In this document: positions 31,909 to 40,373 of the stretch, one piece after another
How the letters are laid out: each line of letters starts with the position of its first letter
Numbering within the stretch: the stretch's first letter is position 1
DNA from: Sphingopyxis sp. USTB-05
GTDB taxonomy: Bacteria > Pseudomonadota > Alphaproteobacteria > Sphingomonadales > Sphingomonadaceae
Length of the DNA: 64,000 nt
Direction: 5' to 3'
Assembly: GCF_023822045.1 (NCBI RefSeq)
Contig: NZ_CP084712.1
Span: 1,240,001-1,304,000, forward strand
Notes under the pieces: model-generated
Seen by the model: only the letters and a program-made list of their open reading frames with translations
The model's database searches: none
Told to the model about the DNA's origin: nothing
Made by a program: the position numbers and the translations under genes

Positions 31909-32931
31909 TCAGGCCAGTTTCCAACCTAGCGTTTCACCCGCGTGGAACGGGACGACATCGCCGATCTTGTCGGGCACGACGGTTTCGCCGCGTTCGAGTG
32001 TGACCGTGCCCTCGTTGAGCGGCAGGCCATAGAAGCGTGGGCCATGTTCGCTGGCGAAGCCTTCGAAATTGTCGAGGGCGCCATCCTCGTCGAACGCAGT
32101 CGCGTAGCTTTCAAGTGCATAGGGTGCGTTGAAGATGCCCGCACAGCCGCACGATGCTTCCTTGGTATGCACCGCATGCGGTGCGCTATCGGTGCCGAGG
32201 AAGAATTTGGGCGAACCCGAGGTCGCGGCCTTGCGCACCGCGAGCCGGTGGTGCTCGCGCTTCGCGACGGGCAGGCAATAGGCGTGCGGGCGAATGCCGC
32301 CGACGAGCATCGCATTGCGGTTGATGTGGAGATGCTGCGGCGTGACCGTCGCGGCGATGTTGGCAGGCGCGTCGGCGACGAACTGTGCGGCTTCGGCCGT
32401 CGTGATATGTTCGAAGACGATCTTGAGGCCGGGCAGGGCGCGGACCAGCGGTTCGAGCGTGCGTTCGATGAACACCGCCTCGCGGTCAAAGATGTCGACG
32501 TCATGGTCGGTGACCTCGCCATGGATCAGAAGCGGCATGCCGATGTCGGCCATCCGTTCGAGCACGGGCATGATCTTCGCGATATCGGTAACGCCATGCG
32601 CGCTGCCCGTGGTCGCGTGTGCGGGGTAGAGCTTTGCGGCGGTGAACACGCCCTCTTCATGGCCGCGCGCCATCTCGTCGGCGCTGCTGTGGTCGGTGAG
32701 ATAGGCGACGATCAGCGGGGTGAAATCGACCCCGGCGGGCACCGCTGCGTCGATGCGGTCGCGGTATGCCCGGCCTTCTTCGGCCGTTGTTACCGGCGGC
32801 GACAGGTTCGGCATGATGATCGCGCGCGCGAACTGACGCGCGGTATAGGGTGCGACATGTTGCAGCATCGCGCCGTCGCGCAGATGGACGTGCCAGTCGT
32901 CGGGGCGGCGGATCGTCAGGCGGTCGGTCAT
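31909..32931 (-). CDS. pyrC: Dihydroorotase (PyrC type)
   Basis: The 340-residue protein shows the zinc motif [10 protein letters not shown], the carboxylated Lys in [27 protein letters not shown] and the catalytic Asp in [10 protein letters not shown]. It matches the short E. coli-type PyrC. It cyclises carbamoyl aspartate to dihydroorotate in pyrimidine synthesis. I chose the ATG at 32931; an ATG four codons upstream (32943) is also possible. It is divergent from ygfZ. Confidence 0.96.
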   Translation of the reverse strand: MTDRLTIRRPDDWHVHLRDGAMLQHVAPYTARQFARAIIMPNLSPPVTTAEEGRAYRDRIDAAVPAGVDFTPLIVAYLTDHSSADEMARGHEEGVFTAAKLYPAHATTGSAHGVTDIAKIMPVLERMADIGMPLLIHGEVTDHDVDIFDREAVFIERTLEPLVRALPGLKIVFEHITTAEAAQFVADAPANIAATVTPQHLHINRNAMLVGGIRPHAYCLPVAKREHHRLAVRKAATSGSPKFFLGTDSAPHAVHTKEASCGCAGIFNAPYALESYATAFDEDGALDNFEGFASEHGPRFYGLPLNEGTVTLERGETVVPDKIGDVVPFHAGETLGWKLA

Positions 32932-32988
32932 GCAGGGACTCATCAACTTGCGGGTTGGTTTTGGCTGCCGCGTCCCTAGATTATCGTC

Positions 32989-33714
32989 ATGGCCAATACC
33001 ACCCTGATCAATCGCGCCCTCATCCGTCTGTCGGGGGAGGATGTCCGCGGCTTCCTGCAAGGCCTTGTCACAAACGATACATCGGGCAATCTGCCGGTAT
33101 GGGCGGCGCTTTTGACGGCGCAGGGCAAGGCGCTGTTCGACTTCCTGATCTGGGGCGACGGCGATGATGTGCTGATCGACTGCGAACGCGAAGTGGCGGG
33201 CGACCTTGCCAAGCGGCTGACGCTCTATCGCCTGCGCCGCGCGATCACCATCGAGCGCGAGGAGGAACTTTGTGTCCACTGGGCGCCGGAAGGCGACCTT
33301 GGCGTCGTCGATCCGCGACTGTCCGAACTTGGCCAGCGCTGGCTTGCGCCGGCTGACCCAGGCGATGGGGCCGATGCACGGTGGCAGGCGCACCGGCTGG
33401 CGCTCGGCGTTACCGAGGGGCGCGCCGAACTCGGTGACGGAACGACGCTATGGCTCGAATGCAATGCGGCCGAGCTGAACGGCGTCAGCTTCACCAAGGG
33501 CTGTTATGTCGGGCAGGAAAATACCGCGCGGATGAACTGGCGGCAAAAGGTCAATCGGCGGCTGGTCGTGGTGCCGATTGCCGACGCTGACGAAAAGCGG
33601 CAGGTCGTCGGCTATCCCGACCTCGGCTGGTCGGTCGAGCACCGGCGGACCGAGAATGTCGACGCCGCCACCGCGCCCGCGTGGCTGCGCGAGGGGCTCG
33701 CCGCCGGTTCATGA
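32989..33714 (+). CDS. ygfZ: Tetrahydrofolate-dependent Fe-S assembly factor YgfZ
   Basis: The 241-residue protein belongs to the GcvT-like folate-binding family. It shows [17 protein letters not shown] at the N-terminus and the diagnostic motif KGCYVGQE near residue 168, whose Cys is needed in E. coli YgfZ. It helps repair or assemble certain Fe-S enzymes, including MiaB-type proteins. Cytoplasmic. It precedes a small exported protein by about 30 bases on the same strand. Confidence 0.93.
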   Translation: MANTTLINRALIRLSGEDVRGFLQGLVTNDTSGNLPVWAALLTAQGKALFDFLIWGDGDDVLIDCEREVAGDLAKRLTLYRLRRAITIEREEELCVHWAPEGDLGVVDPRLSELGQRWLAPADPGDGADARWQAHRLALGVTEGRAELGDGTTLWLECNAAELNGVSFTKGCYVGQENTARMNWRQKVNRRLVVVPIADADEKRQVVGYPDLGWSVEHRRTENVDAATAPAWLREGLAAGS

Positions 33715-33746
33715 CAGGTGCAGCCTTTGCTGCTAGATTGTCGGCC

Positions 33747-34334
33747 ATGCGCGCTATGCTGATTTCGTCGGCGCTTGTCGCCGTCCTCGCCGTGTCGGCT
33801 CCCGCATTTGCGATGCCGACATCGTTGCTGCCCATCGAACCCGAGGTGGCGGTGCCTGCTTCGAAACTCGCGCCGCTGGACGTCAATTCGGCGTGGGCAC
33901 CGCGCTTTGCGGCGGCGGCGGACGAGTTGGCGCGGGCGCTCCGCTCGCGCGACGAGGGGCAGTGGGCGCCGCTGCTCGGCGGGCAATGGCTATCCGCCGC
34001 GGACCGCGAACGGGTCGGCAATTTGCTCGTTGATCGGGACAGCCCGTTTCTGCCTGCGCTCTTTTCAAAGGCCTTTACCCATCGTGCAATCTTCGGCTGG
34101 ACTGCGCCAGCCTCGCTCAGCGCCGAAGAACGCGCTGCGGTCGAGGGAGGCCAAGAGGCCGAGGCGCTTGTCTGTTGGTCAGCGGGAGGTGACGGGACGG
34201 GGCCTTGGCCGACGACGGCGATCGAGGCCGACAATCGGCCGGGCCTGCGCTATGCCTGCGCCCGGATCGCCTATAGCATTCGCGGCGGGACGCCGACTTG
34301 GCGGGCATTCATCGATCAGGGCGCGCCCGCTTAA
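33747..34334 (+). CDS. Exported protein of unknown function
   Basis: The 195-residue protein begins MRAMLISSALVAVLAVSAPA with cleavage near AFA. The body includes SAWAPRFAAAADELARALRS, GGQWLSAADRERVGNLLVDR, ALVCWSAGG and RYACARIAYSIRGG, suggesting a small alpha/beta fold with one possible disulfide. I recognise no family. The frame is open further upstream to 33681, overlapping ygfZ, but the signal peptide fixes the start. It lies 35 bases ahead of the aspartic protease gene. Confidence 0.65.
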   Translation: MRAMLISSALVAVLAVSAPAFAMPTSLLPIEPEVAVPASKLAPLDVNSAWAPRFAAAADELARALRSRDEGQWAPLLGGQWLSAADRERVGNLLVDRDSPFLPALFSKAFTHRAIFGWTAPASLSAEERAAVEGGQEAEALVCWSAGGDGTGPWPTTAIEADNRPGLRYACARIAYSIRGGTPTWRAFIDQGAPA

Positions 34335-34369
34335 CCAATCTCCAACTTTCTTCTGCAAAAAAGCGGTTC

Positions 34370-34936
34370 ATGTTGGGGCGCTTTCTTGGTTTGGCGGTGG
34401 TGATCGTGGTGGGTTCGGTCGGCTTGGCGGGCATTGCCAGCCGATCTTCTTCCAACGAGGTTGTCGACACGCCTCCCGTCGTTTCGGGCAATCACGACAA
34501 TTGGACGACGCACAAGCTACGTAAGGAGCGGTCTTTGGCTGCGGCCGAAGCCCGTGGCGACTCGGGCCGCCCGAGTGAAGTGTTGCTCGCTCGTTCGCGC
34601 GATTCGCATTTCTATGCCGACACCAGGATCGACGGGCGGAACGTTCGTATGCTCGTCGACAGCGGCGCGTCGGTTGTCGCGCTGACCCGCAGCGATGCCG
34701 AGGCGATCGGGATCAACGTCGACGATCTTCCGGTCGGCGGGACCGCGAGCACCGCGGGCGGCGACGTGCCGATGCGGATGATCACACTCGACAGTGTCGA
34801 GGTTGAAGGGATCAAGATACGGGATGTTCAGGCGGCCGTAATCGACTCCGACATGGGCATCTCGCTGCTCGGGCAGAGCTTCCTGTCGAAGCTCGCGGCG
34901 GTGAATGTCGAAGGCGATACGATGACGCTACGCTGA
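34370..34936 (+). CDS. Retropepsin-like clan AA aspartic protease (TIGR02281 type)
   Basis: The 188-residue protein has one N-terminal membrane helix (about 2-23), a charged linker and a retropepsin-like domain with the active-site triad in MLVDSGASVVALT (LVDSGAS, near residue 98) and the flap-like GTASTAGGDVPMRM. LLGQSFLSKL closes the fold. Such single-domain proteases act as dimers in the periplasm; substrates are unknown. An upstream in-frame start at 34298 overlaps the previous gene and lacks support. Confidence 0.88.
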   Translation: MLGRFLGLAVVIVVGSVGLAGIASRSSSNEVVDTPPVVSGNHDNWTTHKLRKERSLAAAEARGDSGRPSEVLLARSRDSHFYADTRIDGRNVRMLVDSGASVVALTRSDAEAIGINVDDLPVGGTASTAGGDVPMRMITLDSVEVEGIKIRDVQAAVIDSDMGISLLGQSFLSKLAAVNVEGDTMTLR

Positions 34937-34996
34937 GGCTTGTGCGCCTCTACGGGGGCGACGCCCTGCTGTTTGTTGTGGTCGTTTCCTTCCGTC

Positions 34997-35088
34997 CGTC
35001 ACCCCGGACTCGATCCGGGGTCCCGCTTGCTCTTGAAACCAGCGAGTGCGTCAAAAAAGCGGGATCTCGGGTCAAGCCACGGATGACG
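34997..35088. repeat. Dispersed palindromic repeat, family A copy 5
   Basis: CGTCACCCCGGACTCGATCC at one end and GGGTCAAGCCACGGATGACG at the other; two arm positions differ from the other copies. It lies between the aspartic protease gene and the metallo-hydrolase gene. Confidence 0.83.
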
Positions 35089-35163
35089 AAGCATAGGGCC
35101 GCGTCCAGCCGCGACCCACAGCCCACACTTGCCATTCCCGCCACATTTCCCCACATCGCCACC

Positions 35164-35835
35164 ATGAACGCTCCCAATCCTCCGATGCGCGCGGCGATCG
35201 TGCCGGTTACCGCCTTTCAGCAGAATTGCACCTTGCTGTGGTGCACCGCGACCAACAAGGCGGCCTTCGTCGATCCCGGCGGTGACCTGCCCAAGCTGAA
35301 GGAAGCGGTGAAACAGACGGGAGTCGAGGTCGAGAAGATCCTCGTCACCCATGGCCATATGGATCACTGCGGACAGGCGGGAATGCTCGCGAAGGAACTT
35401 GGCGTGCCGATCGAGGGGCCGCACGAGGACGACCGCTTCTGGATCGAGGCTTTCGCCGAGGATGGCGCGCGCTTCGGCATGGTGGGCGAAGCGTTCGAGC
35501 CCGATCGCTGGCTCGTCGACGGCGACAAGGTCACCGTCGGCAATCTCGAGATCGATGTCATCCATTGTCCGGGCCACACGCCGGGGCATGTCGTCTTTCA
35601 TCATGGACCGTCGAAGCTCGCGATCGTCGGCGACGTGATCTTCCAGGGTTCGATCGGGCGCACGGACTTTCCGCGCGGAAATCATCAGCAGCTTCTTGAT
35701 TCTATCACGCAGAAACTGTGGCCGCTCGGCGGCGACACGACCTTCCTGCCCGGGCACGGGGCACACAGCAATTTTGCCCACGAACGCCGTACGAACCCGT
35801 TCGTGAGCGATATGGCGCTTGGAACTGCGGACTAA
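35164..35835 (+). CDS. Metallo-beta-lactamase-fold hydrolase (glyoxalase II-like, YcbL type)
   Basis: The 223-residue protein carries the zinc motif THGHMDHCGQ (about residues 62-71), HCPGHTPGHV, VGDVIFQGSIGRTDFP and the final LPGHGAHSNFAHE. Length and motifs match the short glyoxalase II-like YcbL group rather than full-size GloB. It probably hydrolyses thioesters such as lactoylglutathione; this is inferred. The ATG at 35164 begins MNAPNPPMRAAIVPVTAFQQ; the frame is open upstream through the repeat. Confidence 0.9.
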   Translation: MNAPNPPMRAAIVPVTAFQQNCTLLWCTATNKAAFVDPGGDLPKLKEAVKQTGVEVEKILVTHGHMDHCGQAGMLAKELGVPIEGPHEDDRFWIEAFAEDGARFGMVGEAFEPDRWLVDGDKVTVGNLEIDVIHCPGHTPGHVVFHHGPSKLAIVGDVIFQGSIGRTDFPRGNHQQLLDSITQKLWPLGGDTTFLPGHGAHSNFAHERRTNPFVSDMALGTAD

Positions 35836-35843
35836 GTTTAGAT

Positions 35844-35919
35844 CGTCATTGCGAGCGAAGCGAAGCAATCCAGAGCGGCTTGTCACACTCTGGATTGCTT
35901 CGCTTCGCTCGCAATGACG
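35844..35919. repeat. Dispersed palindromic repeat, family B copy 1
   Basis: Near-perfect inverted arms: CGTCATTGCGAGCGAAGCGA with AGCAATCCAGAG, mirrored as CTCTGGATTGCTTCGCTTCG and CTCGCAATGACG, around a 12-base loop. This would fold into a long hairpin. It lies between convergent genes. Confidence 0.9.
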
Positions 35920-35931
35920 GACGAAGGAGGC

Positions 35932-36372
35932 CTATCGTGGCGCCGCTGCTTCGGTTTCGACGATCTCGGTCGTGGTGAAGCTGGTCGGCGTCAGATAGAC
36001 GACCGCGAGTGCGCCGATCGCCAGGCCGAGCTGAGTGAGCATGGTGATGATCGTGCCGACCATGCGACCCCACATCATGCCGTCCATTCCCATCGCGTGC
36101 AGGATACGCCCGACGAGATAGAGCGCGCCGACACCCCACAGCCAGAGCGAGGAGCCGAGGCCGAGCTCGACGAGTGCGAGCAGGATCAGGACGAAGGCGG
36201 TATTCTCGACGAAATTGCTATGCGCGCGCATACGGCGCGTCAGCAGGTCGTTGCCGCCGTCGCCGATAAAGACCTTTTCCTTCGTGCGGACGCGGCCGAC
36301 GCGGATCGAGAGCCACAGATTGAGCAGCGCCGCCCCCGCGGCGATCGTCAGGCTGATCGGCAAGATTATCAT
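35932..36372 (-). CDS. MAPEG-family membrane protein
   Basis: The 146-residue protein has four hydrophobic helices and the MAPEG signature pattern RMRAHSNFVENTAFVLILLA and ALYLVGRILHAMGM. MAPEG proteins include microsomal glutathione transferases and eicosanoid enzymes; bacterial members often act as glutathione-dependent transferases or peroxidases. GAGGGGGA before the ATG supports the start. Confidence 0.9.
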   Translation of the reverse strand: MIILPISLTIAAGAALLNLWLSIRVGRVRTKEKVFIGDGGNDLLTRRMRAHSNFVENTAFVLILLALVELGLGSSLWLWGVGALYLVGRILHAMGMDGMMWGRMVGTIITMLTQLGLAIGALAVVYLTPTSFTTTEIVETEAAAPR

Positions 36373-36686
36373 TTTGTGTCCCCCTCGTTTGCCGCCTCAT
36401 TGTCATGATCGGACTGGTGTAGCTGTGGCATCCCCCGACCGGGGCGGCAAGTCTGCGCGACGATGGGCGCAATGGGCTTGCCTTTACGGGCAAAAACGCT
36501 ATAGCCGCGCCCGATCCGGCACCCGACACCATCTGGCGTTGAGGCACCCTCCGGCGGAAGATTTTCCTGGCCTTTTTGGCCGGGAACAGCCTTCGGCTTG
36601 GCGGGCGGGCCAGTTATTTCCGGCAACGGGAATGACAAATCCGGGTAGCCGATTCGTGACACACTATTTAGAATGCAGGAAATATC
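36373..36686. other. Gap between MAPEG and rpmF
   Basis: This 314-base stretch holds no gene I can support; open frames in it are shadows. It must contain the promoter of the rpmF-plsX-fabH group and that of the divergent MAPEG gene. I found no clear consensus promoter or RNA motif. Confidence 0.4.
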
Positions 36687-36866
36687 ATGGCCGTTCCCAA
36701 GCGAAAAACCTCGCCCTCGAAGCGCGGCATGCGTCGCAGCCACGACAGCCTGAAGGTTGAAGCCTTTCAGGAATGCCCGAACTGCGGCGAGCTGAAGCGC
36801 CCGCACAACCTTTGCAACGCCTGCGGCCACTATAATGGCCGTGAAGTGGTGTCGGTCGGCGCATAA
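36687..36866 (+). CDS. rpmF: Ribosomal protein L32
   Basis: Translation gives 59 residues starting [20 protein letters not shown], the conserved L32 opening, with a zinc ribbon made by Cys30 and Cys33 (CPNC) and Cys43 and Cys46 (CNAC). CAGGAAATATC precedes the ATG. It is a large-subunit protein near the peptidyl transferase centre. plsX follows 22 bases later, the order seen in many proteobacteria. Confidence 0.97.
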   Translation: MAVPKRKTSPSKRGMRRSHDSLKVEAFQECPNCGELKRPHNLCNACGHYNGREVVSVGA

Positions 36867-36888
36867 GCATTAGCCGGAGGGCGTCACG

Positions 36889-37923
36889 ATGGCACTGACA
36901 CCGCGAATCGCAATTGATGCGATGGGCGGTGACGTCGGCGTGCGCATGATGCTCGCCGGCGCCGCGATGGCGCGCCACAAGCACGACGGCCTCCGCTTCA
37001 TCCTCGTCGGCGACGAGGTGCAGATCAAGGCTGCGCTCGAAAATCACCCGAATCTGCGCGCGGCGTCGGATATTCTCCACACCGATGGCGTGGTGTCGGG
37101 TGAGGACAAGCCGAGCCAGGCGCTGCGCAAGGCAAAGAGCACCTCGATGGGGCTTGCGATCGACGCGGTGAAGCGCGGCGATGCCGGCGGCGCCGTGTCG
37201 GCGGGAAACACCGGTGCGCTGATGGCGATGGCCAAGCTCGCGCTGCGTACGATGCCGGGAATCGACCGCCCCGCGCTTGCGGCGCTGTTGCCGACGCTCG
37301 GCGATAATGACGTCGTGATGCTCGACCTTGGCGCCAACACCGATTGCGACGCCAACAACCTGATCCAGTTCGCCGTGATGGGTGCGGCCTATGCGCGTAC
37401 GGCGATGGGGCTCGAAAAACCCCGCGTTGCGCTGCTCAACATCGGTACCGAGGAACTGAAGGGCACCGACGAGATTCGCGATGCCGCGGCGCGCCTGCGC
37501 GAAGTGCAAGGCCTGCCGATGGAATTCACGGGCTTTATCGAGGGCGACAAATTGTCGCGCGGCAATGTCGATGTGATCGTGCACGACGGTTTTTCGGGCA
37601 ACATCGCGCTGAAGACGATCGAAGGGACGGCGCGTTTCGTCACCGACCTCTTGCGCCGCGCCTTTACGTCGTCGGTTCGCTCAAAGATCGGCTTCCTGAT
37701 CTCGCGCCCCGCGACCGAATTGCTCAAGCATCACCTCGACCCCAATAATCACAATGGCGCGGTGTTCCTCGGCCTGAACGGGGTGGTACTCAAAAGTCAT
37801 GGCAGCGCCGATGCGAAGGGGGTCGCGAACTGCGTCCATCTTTGCGCCGAGCTGATCGAGAAGGATATCACGCGTCAGGTGACCGAAGATCTCGCGAATT
37901 TCCGCAGCGGCGCCGCAGCATGA
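36889..37923 (+). CDS. plsX: Phosphate acyltransferase PlsX
   Basis: The 344-residue protein begins [17 protein letters not shown] and shows [33 protein letters not shown] and [15 protein letters not shown]. It converts acyl-ACP to acyl phosphate, feeding PlsY in phospholipid synthesis. Peripheral on the inner membrane. Its TGA overlaps the fabH ATG by four bases. Confidence 0.98.
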   Translation: MALTPRIAIDAMGGDVGVRMMLAGAAMARHKHDGLRFILVGDEVQIKAALENHPNLRAASDILHTDGVVSGEDKPSQALRKAKSTSMGLAIDAVKRGDAGGAVSAGNTGALMAMAKLALRTMPGIDRPALAALLPTLGDNDVVMLDLGANTDCDANNLIQFAVMGAAYARTAMGLEKPRVALLNIGTEELKGTDEIRDAAARLREVQGLPMEFTGFIEGDKLSRGNVDVIVHDGFSGNIALKTIEGTARFVTDLLRRAFTSSVRSKIGFLISRPATELLKHHLDPNNHNGAVFLGLNGVVLKSHGSADAKGVANCVHLCAELIEKDITRQVTEDLANFRSGAAA

Positions 37924-38885
37924 CGCTTCGTGCCATATTGGCCGGCACCGGTTCGGCCTTGCCGCGTACGCGCGTATCGAACGCCGAACTCGCCGAGCGT
38001 GTCGACACCAGCGACGAGTGGATCGTCGAGCGCACGGGCATCCGGTTTCGCCATATCGCCGAACCCGACGAGACGACCGCGACACTGGGCGCCGACGCTG
38101 CAAAACAGGCATTGGCGGCGGCCGGGCTTGAGCCTGCCGACATCGGCCTGATCATCGTCGCCACGGCGACGCCCGACAATACGTTCCCGGCAAGCGCCAC
38201 CAAGGTACAGGCGCTGCTCGACGTCCCCGATTGCATCGCATTCGACGTTGCGGCGGTCTGCTCCGGCTTCCTTTACGCGGTGTCGGTCGCCGATTCGATG
38301 CTGCGCACCGGTGCCGCCAAACATGCGCTGGTGATCGGTTCGGAAACCTTCAGCCGCATTCTCGACTGGGAAGATCGCACGACCTGCGTCCTGTTCGGTG
38401 ACGGCGCGGGCGCCATCGTGCTGTCGGCGCAGGATGTCGACGACGATCAGGGCATCCTGGCGACGCGCCTGCATGCCGAGGGAAAATACGCAGGCATGCT
38501 GTATGTCGACGGCGGGCCGTCGACGACGGGGACCGTCGGTCACGTCCGGATGCAGGGCCGCGAAGTCTTTCGCCACGCGGTCACCAACCTCGCATCGGTG
38601 CTTGCCGAAGTGATGGAAGATGTCGGGCTGTCGGCCGAGTCGATCGACTGGGTCGTGCCGCATCAGGCGAACAAGCGGATCATCGACGCAACCGCGAAAA
38701 AGCTTGGTTTGCCGGCCGAACGCGTCGTGCTGACGGTCGACCAACACGCCAATACGTCGGCCGCCTCGGTGCCGCTGGCGCTGGACCTTGCGGTGCGCGA
38801 CGGGCGGATCAAGCGCGGCGACCTTGTCGTGCTGGAGGCGATGGGTGGCGGTTTCACCTGGGGCGCTGCCGTTCTGCGCGTCTGA
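37920..38885 (+). CDS. fabH: 3-oxoacyl-ACP synthase III (FabH)
   Basis: The 321-residue protein has the catalytic triad Cys in [12 protein letters not shown], His in VPHQANKRI and Asn in [31 protein letters not shown] near the start is typical. It condenses acetyl-CoA with malonyl-ACP to start fatty acid synthesis. The ATG overlaps the plsX stop (ATGA), showing translational coupling. Confidence 0.98.
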   Translation: MTLRAILAGTGSALPRTRVSNAELAERVDTSDEWIVERTGIRFRHIAEPDETTATLGADAAKQALAAAGLEPADIGLIIVATATPDNTFPASATKVQALLDVPDCIAFDVAAVCSGFLYAVSVADSMLRTGAAKHALVIGSETFSRILDWEDRTTCVLFGDGAGAIVLSAQDVDDDQGILATRLHAEGKYAGMLYVDGGPSTTGTVGHVRMQGREVFRHAVTNLASVLAEVMEDVGLSAESIDWVVPHQANKRIIDATAKKLGLPAERVVLTVDQHANTSAASVPLALDLAVRDGRIKRGDLVVLEAMGGGFTWGAAVLRV

Positions 38886-39039
38886 CGTTTCGCTCCGGCG
38901 CGTCAACTTCTCGCTCCATCCGTTTCAGTTTGGCGGATTAATTAGCATTTGTTACATATGGCAACGGGACTCGTGACGGTGGGGGCTGTCAGGGACTCAA
39001 TTGTCTATATTTCGCTTCAGTGAGGGGGAAGGGATCATC

Positions 39040-39333
39040 ATGGCAGCAGGGACACTCACCCGGGCCGACATCGCGACGCGGATCAACCAGCAGATCGGCC
39101 TGTCGCGCAACGAATCGGCCGCAATCGTCGAATCGATTCTCGATCATATGTCGGACGCACTGGCGGTCGGGCAGAATGTGAAAATCTCCGGCTTTGGCAC
39201 CTTCGTGCTGCGCGACAAGGCCCAGCGGATCGGTCGCAACCCAAAGACCGGCATCGAGGTGCCGATCCTGCCGCGACGCGTGATGACCTTTCGCGCCAGC
39301 CAAACAATGCGAGCCCGCGTTGCCGGCAAATAG
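39040..39333 (+). CDS. ihfA: Integration host factor alpha subunit
   Basis: The 97-residue protein matches Ihf[41 protein letters not shown], and GRNPKTG with Pro at the tip of the DNA-intercalating arm. It bends DNA as a heterodimer with IhfB. GGGGGAAGGGATC precedes the ATG at 39040; the frame is open 13 codons further up. It follows fabH by 154 bases and precedes merR by 14. Confidence 0.95.
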   Translation: MAAGTLTRADIATRINQQIGLSRNESAAIVESILDHMSDALAVGQNVKISGFGTFVLRDKAQRIGRNPKTGIEVPILPRRVMTFRASQTMRARVAGK

Positions 39334-39347
39334 GCCGGACCTGACTC

Positions 39348-39749
39348 ATGTCGGGTTTTGACATGACCGACGATGGCGGCAAGGCGTCGGGCGCCATGCT
39401 CGCCATCGGCGAACTGGCGGAACGCATCGGCGTTCCGACACATGTCCTGCGCTATTGGGAAACGCGTTTCCCGCAGTTGAAGCCGCTCCAGCGGTCGGGG
39501 CGTCGCCGTTATTACCGCGCCGAGGATGTCGCGCTCGCCGAACGCATCCACGATCTGCTGCATGTCCAGGGCTTTACGGTCGAGGGCGCGCGCAAGGCGC
39601 TGTCTCAGCGGGGCGCCGCGGTGCCGACAGCGGCGCGGCCGCCGGTGGTCCGCGAGACGCCCGTCAGCAGCGCTCCGGCGCGAAGGGGCGGCATTCCGGT
39701 CGAGGCGCTGGTTGCGCTTCGCCAGCGGCTCGCAGCCGCGATCGGCTAA
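39348..39749 (+). CDS. MerR-family transcriptional regulator
   Basis: The 133-residue protein has an N-terminal MerR helix-turn-helix (AIGELAERIGVPTHVLRYWE, then RRYYRAEDVALAERIHDLLH) followed by a Pro/Ala-rich linker and a short C-terminal helix. It has no recognisable metal or ligand domain. Short MerR proteins directly behind ihfA are frequent in alphaproteobacteria, and their targets are mostly unknown. Confidence 0.9.
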   Translation: MSGFDMTDDGGKASGAMLAIGELAERIGVPTHVLRYWETRFPQLKPLQRSGRRRYYRAEDVALAERIHDLLHVQGFTVEGARKALSQRGAAVPTAARPPVVRETPVSSAPARRGGIPVEALVALRQRLAAAIG

Positions 39750-39764
39750 GACAGGTTTAGGGTT

Positions 39765-40316
39765 TCAGTCGTTGTCCATCGCCGGCGCGAGTGCCGGGTC
39801 GAGGTCGCGCGGACGGATGAAGTCCCTAAAGCGCGCGCTGTTCGTATCGAGGTCGTGCCAGTCGGTGATGTCGAGTTCCAGCCGTGCCAGCGCCGAGGTC
39901 GGCAGCTTTTCCTCGACCTTCGCCCGCAATTCGTCGCCTGCCGATTCGGGGACGAGCATCAGGATCAGGTCTTCCAGCCCCGGATTATGTCCCGAAATCA
40001 GCAGATGTTCGGAATTCTTGCCGGTGTCGCGGATGACATCGATCAGCGTCGCGGCAGAGGCGAGATAGATACGCCGGTCCCAATGGGGTTCGAGCGCGTC
40101 GAGGTCGGCGGCGGGCTGAAAGATGTCGAGCGTTTCGGTCACGCGGACCGCGGGCGAGGCGATTATGCGGTCGACCGGCAGCTTCTGCCGTTTCAGCCAC
40201 TGGCCGATCAGTTCGGCACCGCGTGCGCCGCGCTTGTTGATCGGGCGGTCGAAATCGCGCTCGACCTGGACGTCCCAACCCGATTTGGCATGGCGCAGGA
40301 TGGTCAAAGTCTTCAA
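39765..40316 (-). CDS. SixA-like histidine phosphatase
   Basis: The 183-residue protein opens with the phosphohistidine motif LTILRHAKSGW and has DRIIASPAVRVTETL and the second catalytic His in LISGHNPGLEDL. This is the SixA branch of the histidine phosphatase superfamily, which removes phosphate from phosphohistidine proteins. The start is TTG at 40316 with GGGGAGA just ahead; no ATG fits. It follows dinG by 57 bases. Confidence 0.88.
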   Translation of the reverse strand: MKTLTILRHAKSGWDVQVERDFDRPINKRGARGAELIGQWLKRQKLPVDRIIASPAVRVTETLDIFQPAADLDALEPHWDRRIYLASAATLIDVIRDTGKNSEHLLISGHNPGLEDLILMLVPESAGDELRAKVEEKLPTSALARLELDITDWHDLDTNSARFRDFIRPRDLDPALAPAMDND

Positions 40317-40373
40317 AATCTCTCCCCGCGCCGCTGCGCTATCCCTCAATTTCGCAGGCCTTGTGCCGGAAAC

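Noticed and set aside
32932..33393. N-terminal extension of pyrC to a 494-residue protein
   Set aside because: The extra residues are antisense to ygfZ, and the usual PyrC start MTDRL-type sequence lies at 32931.
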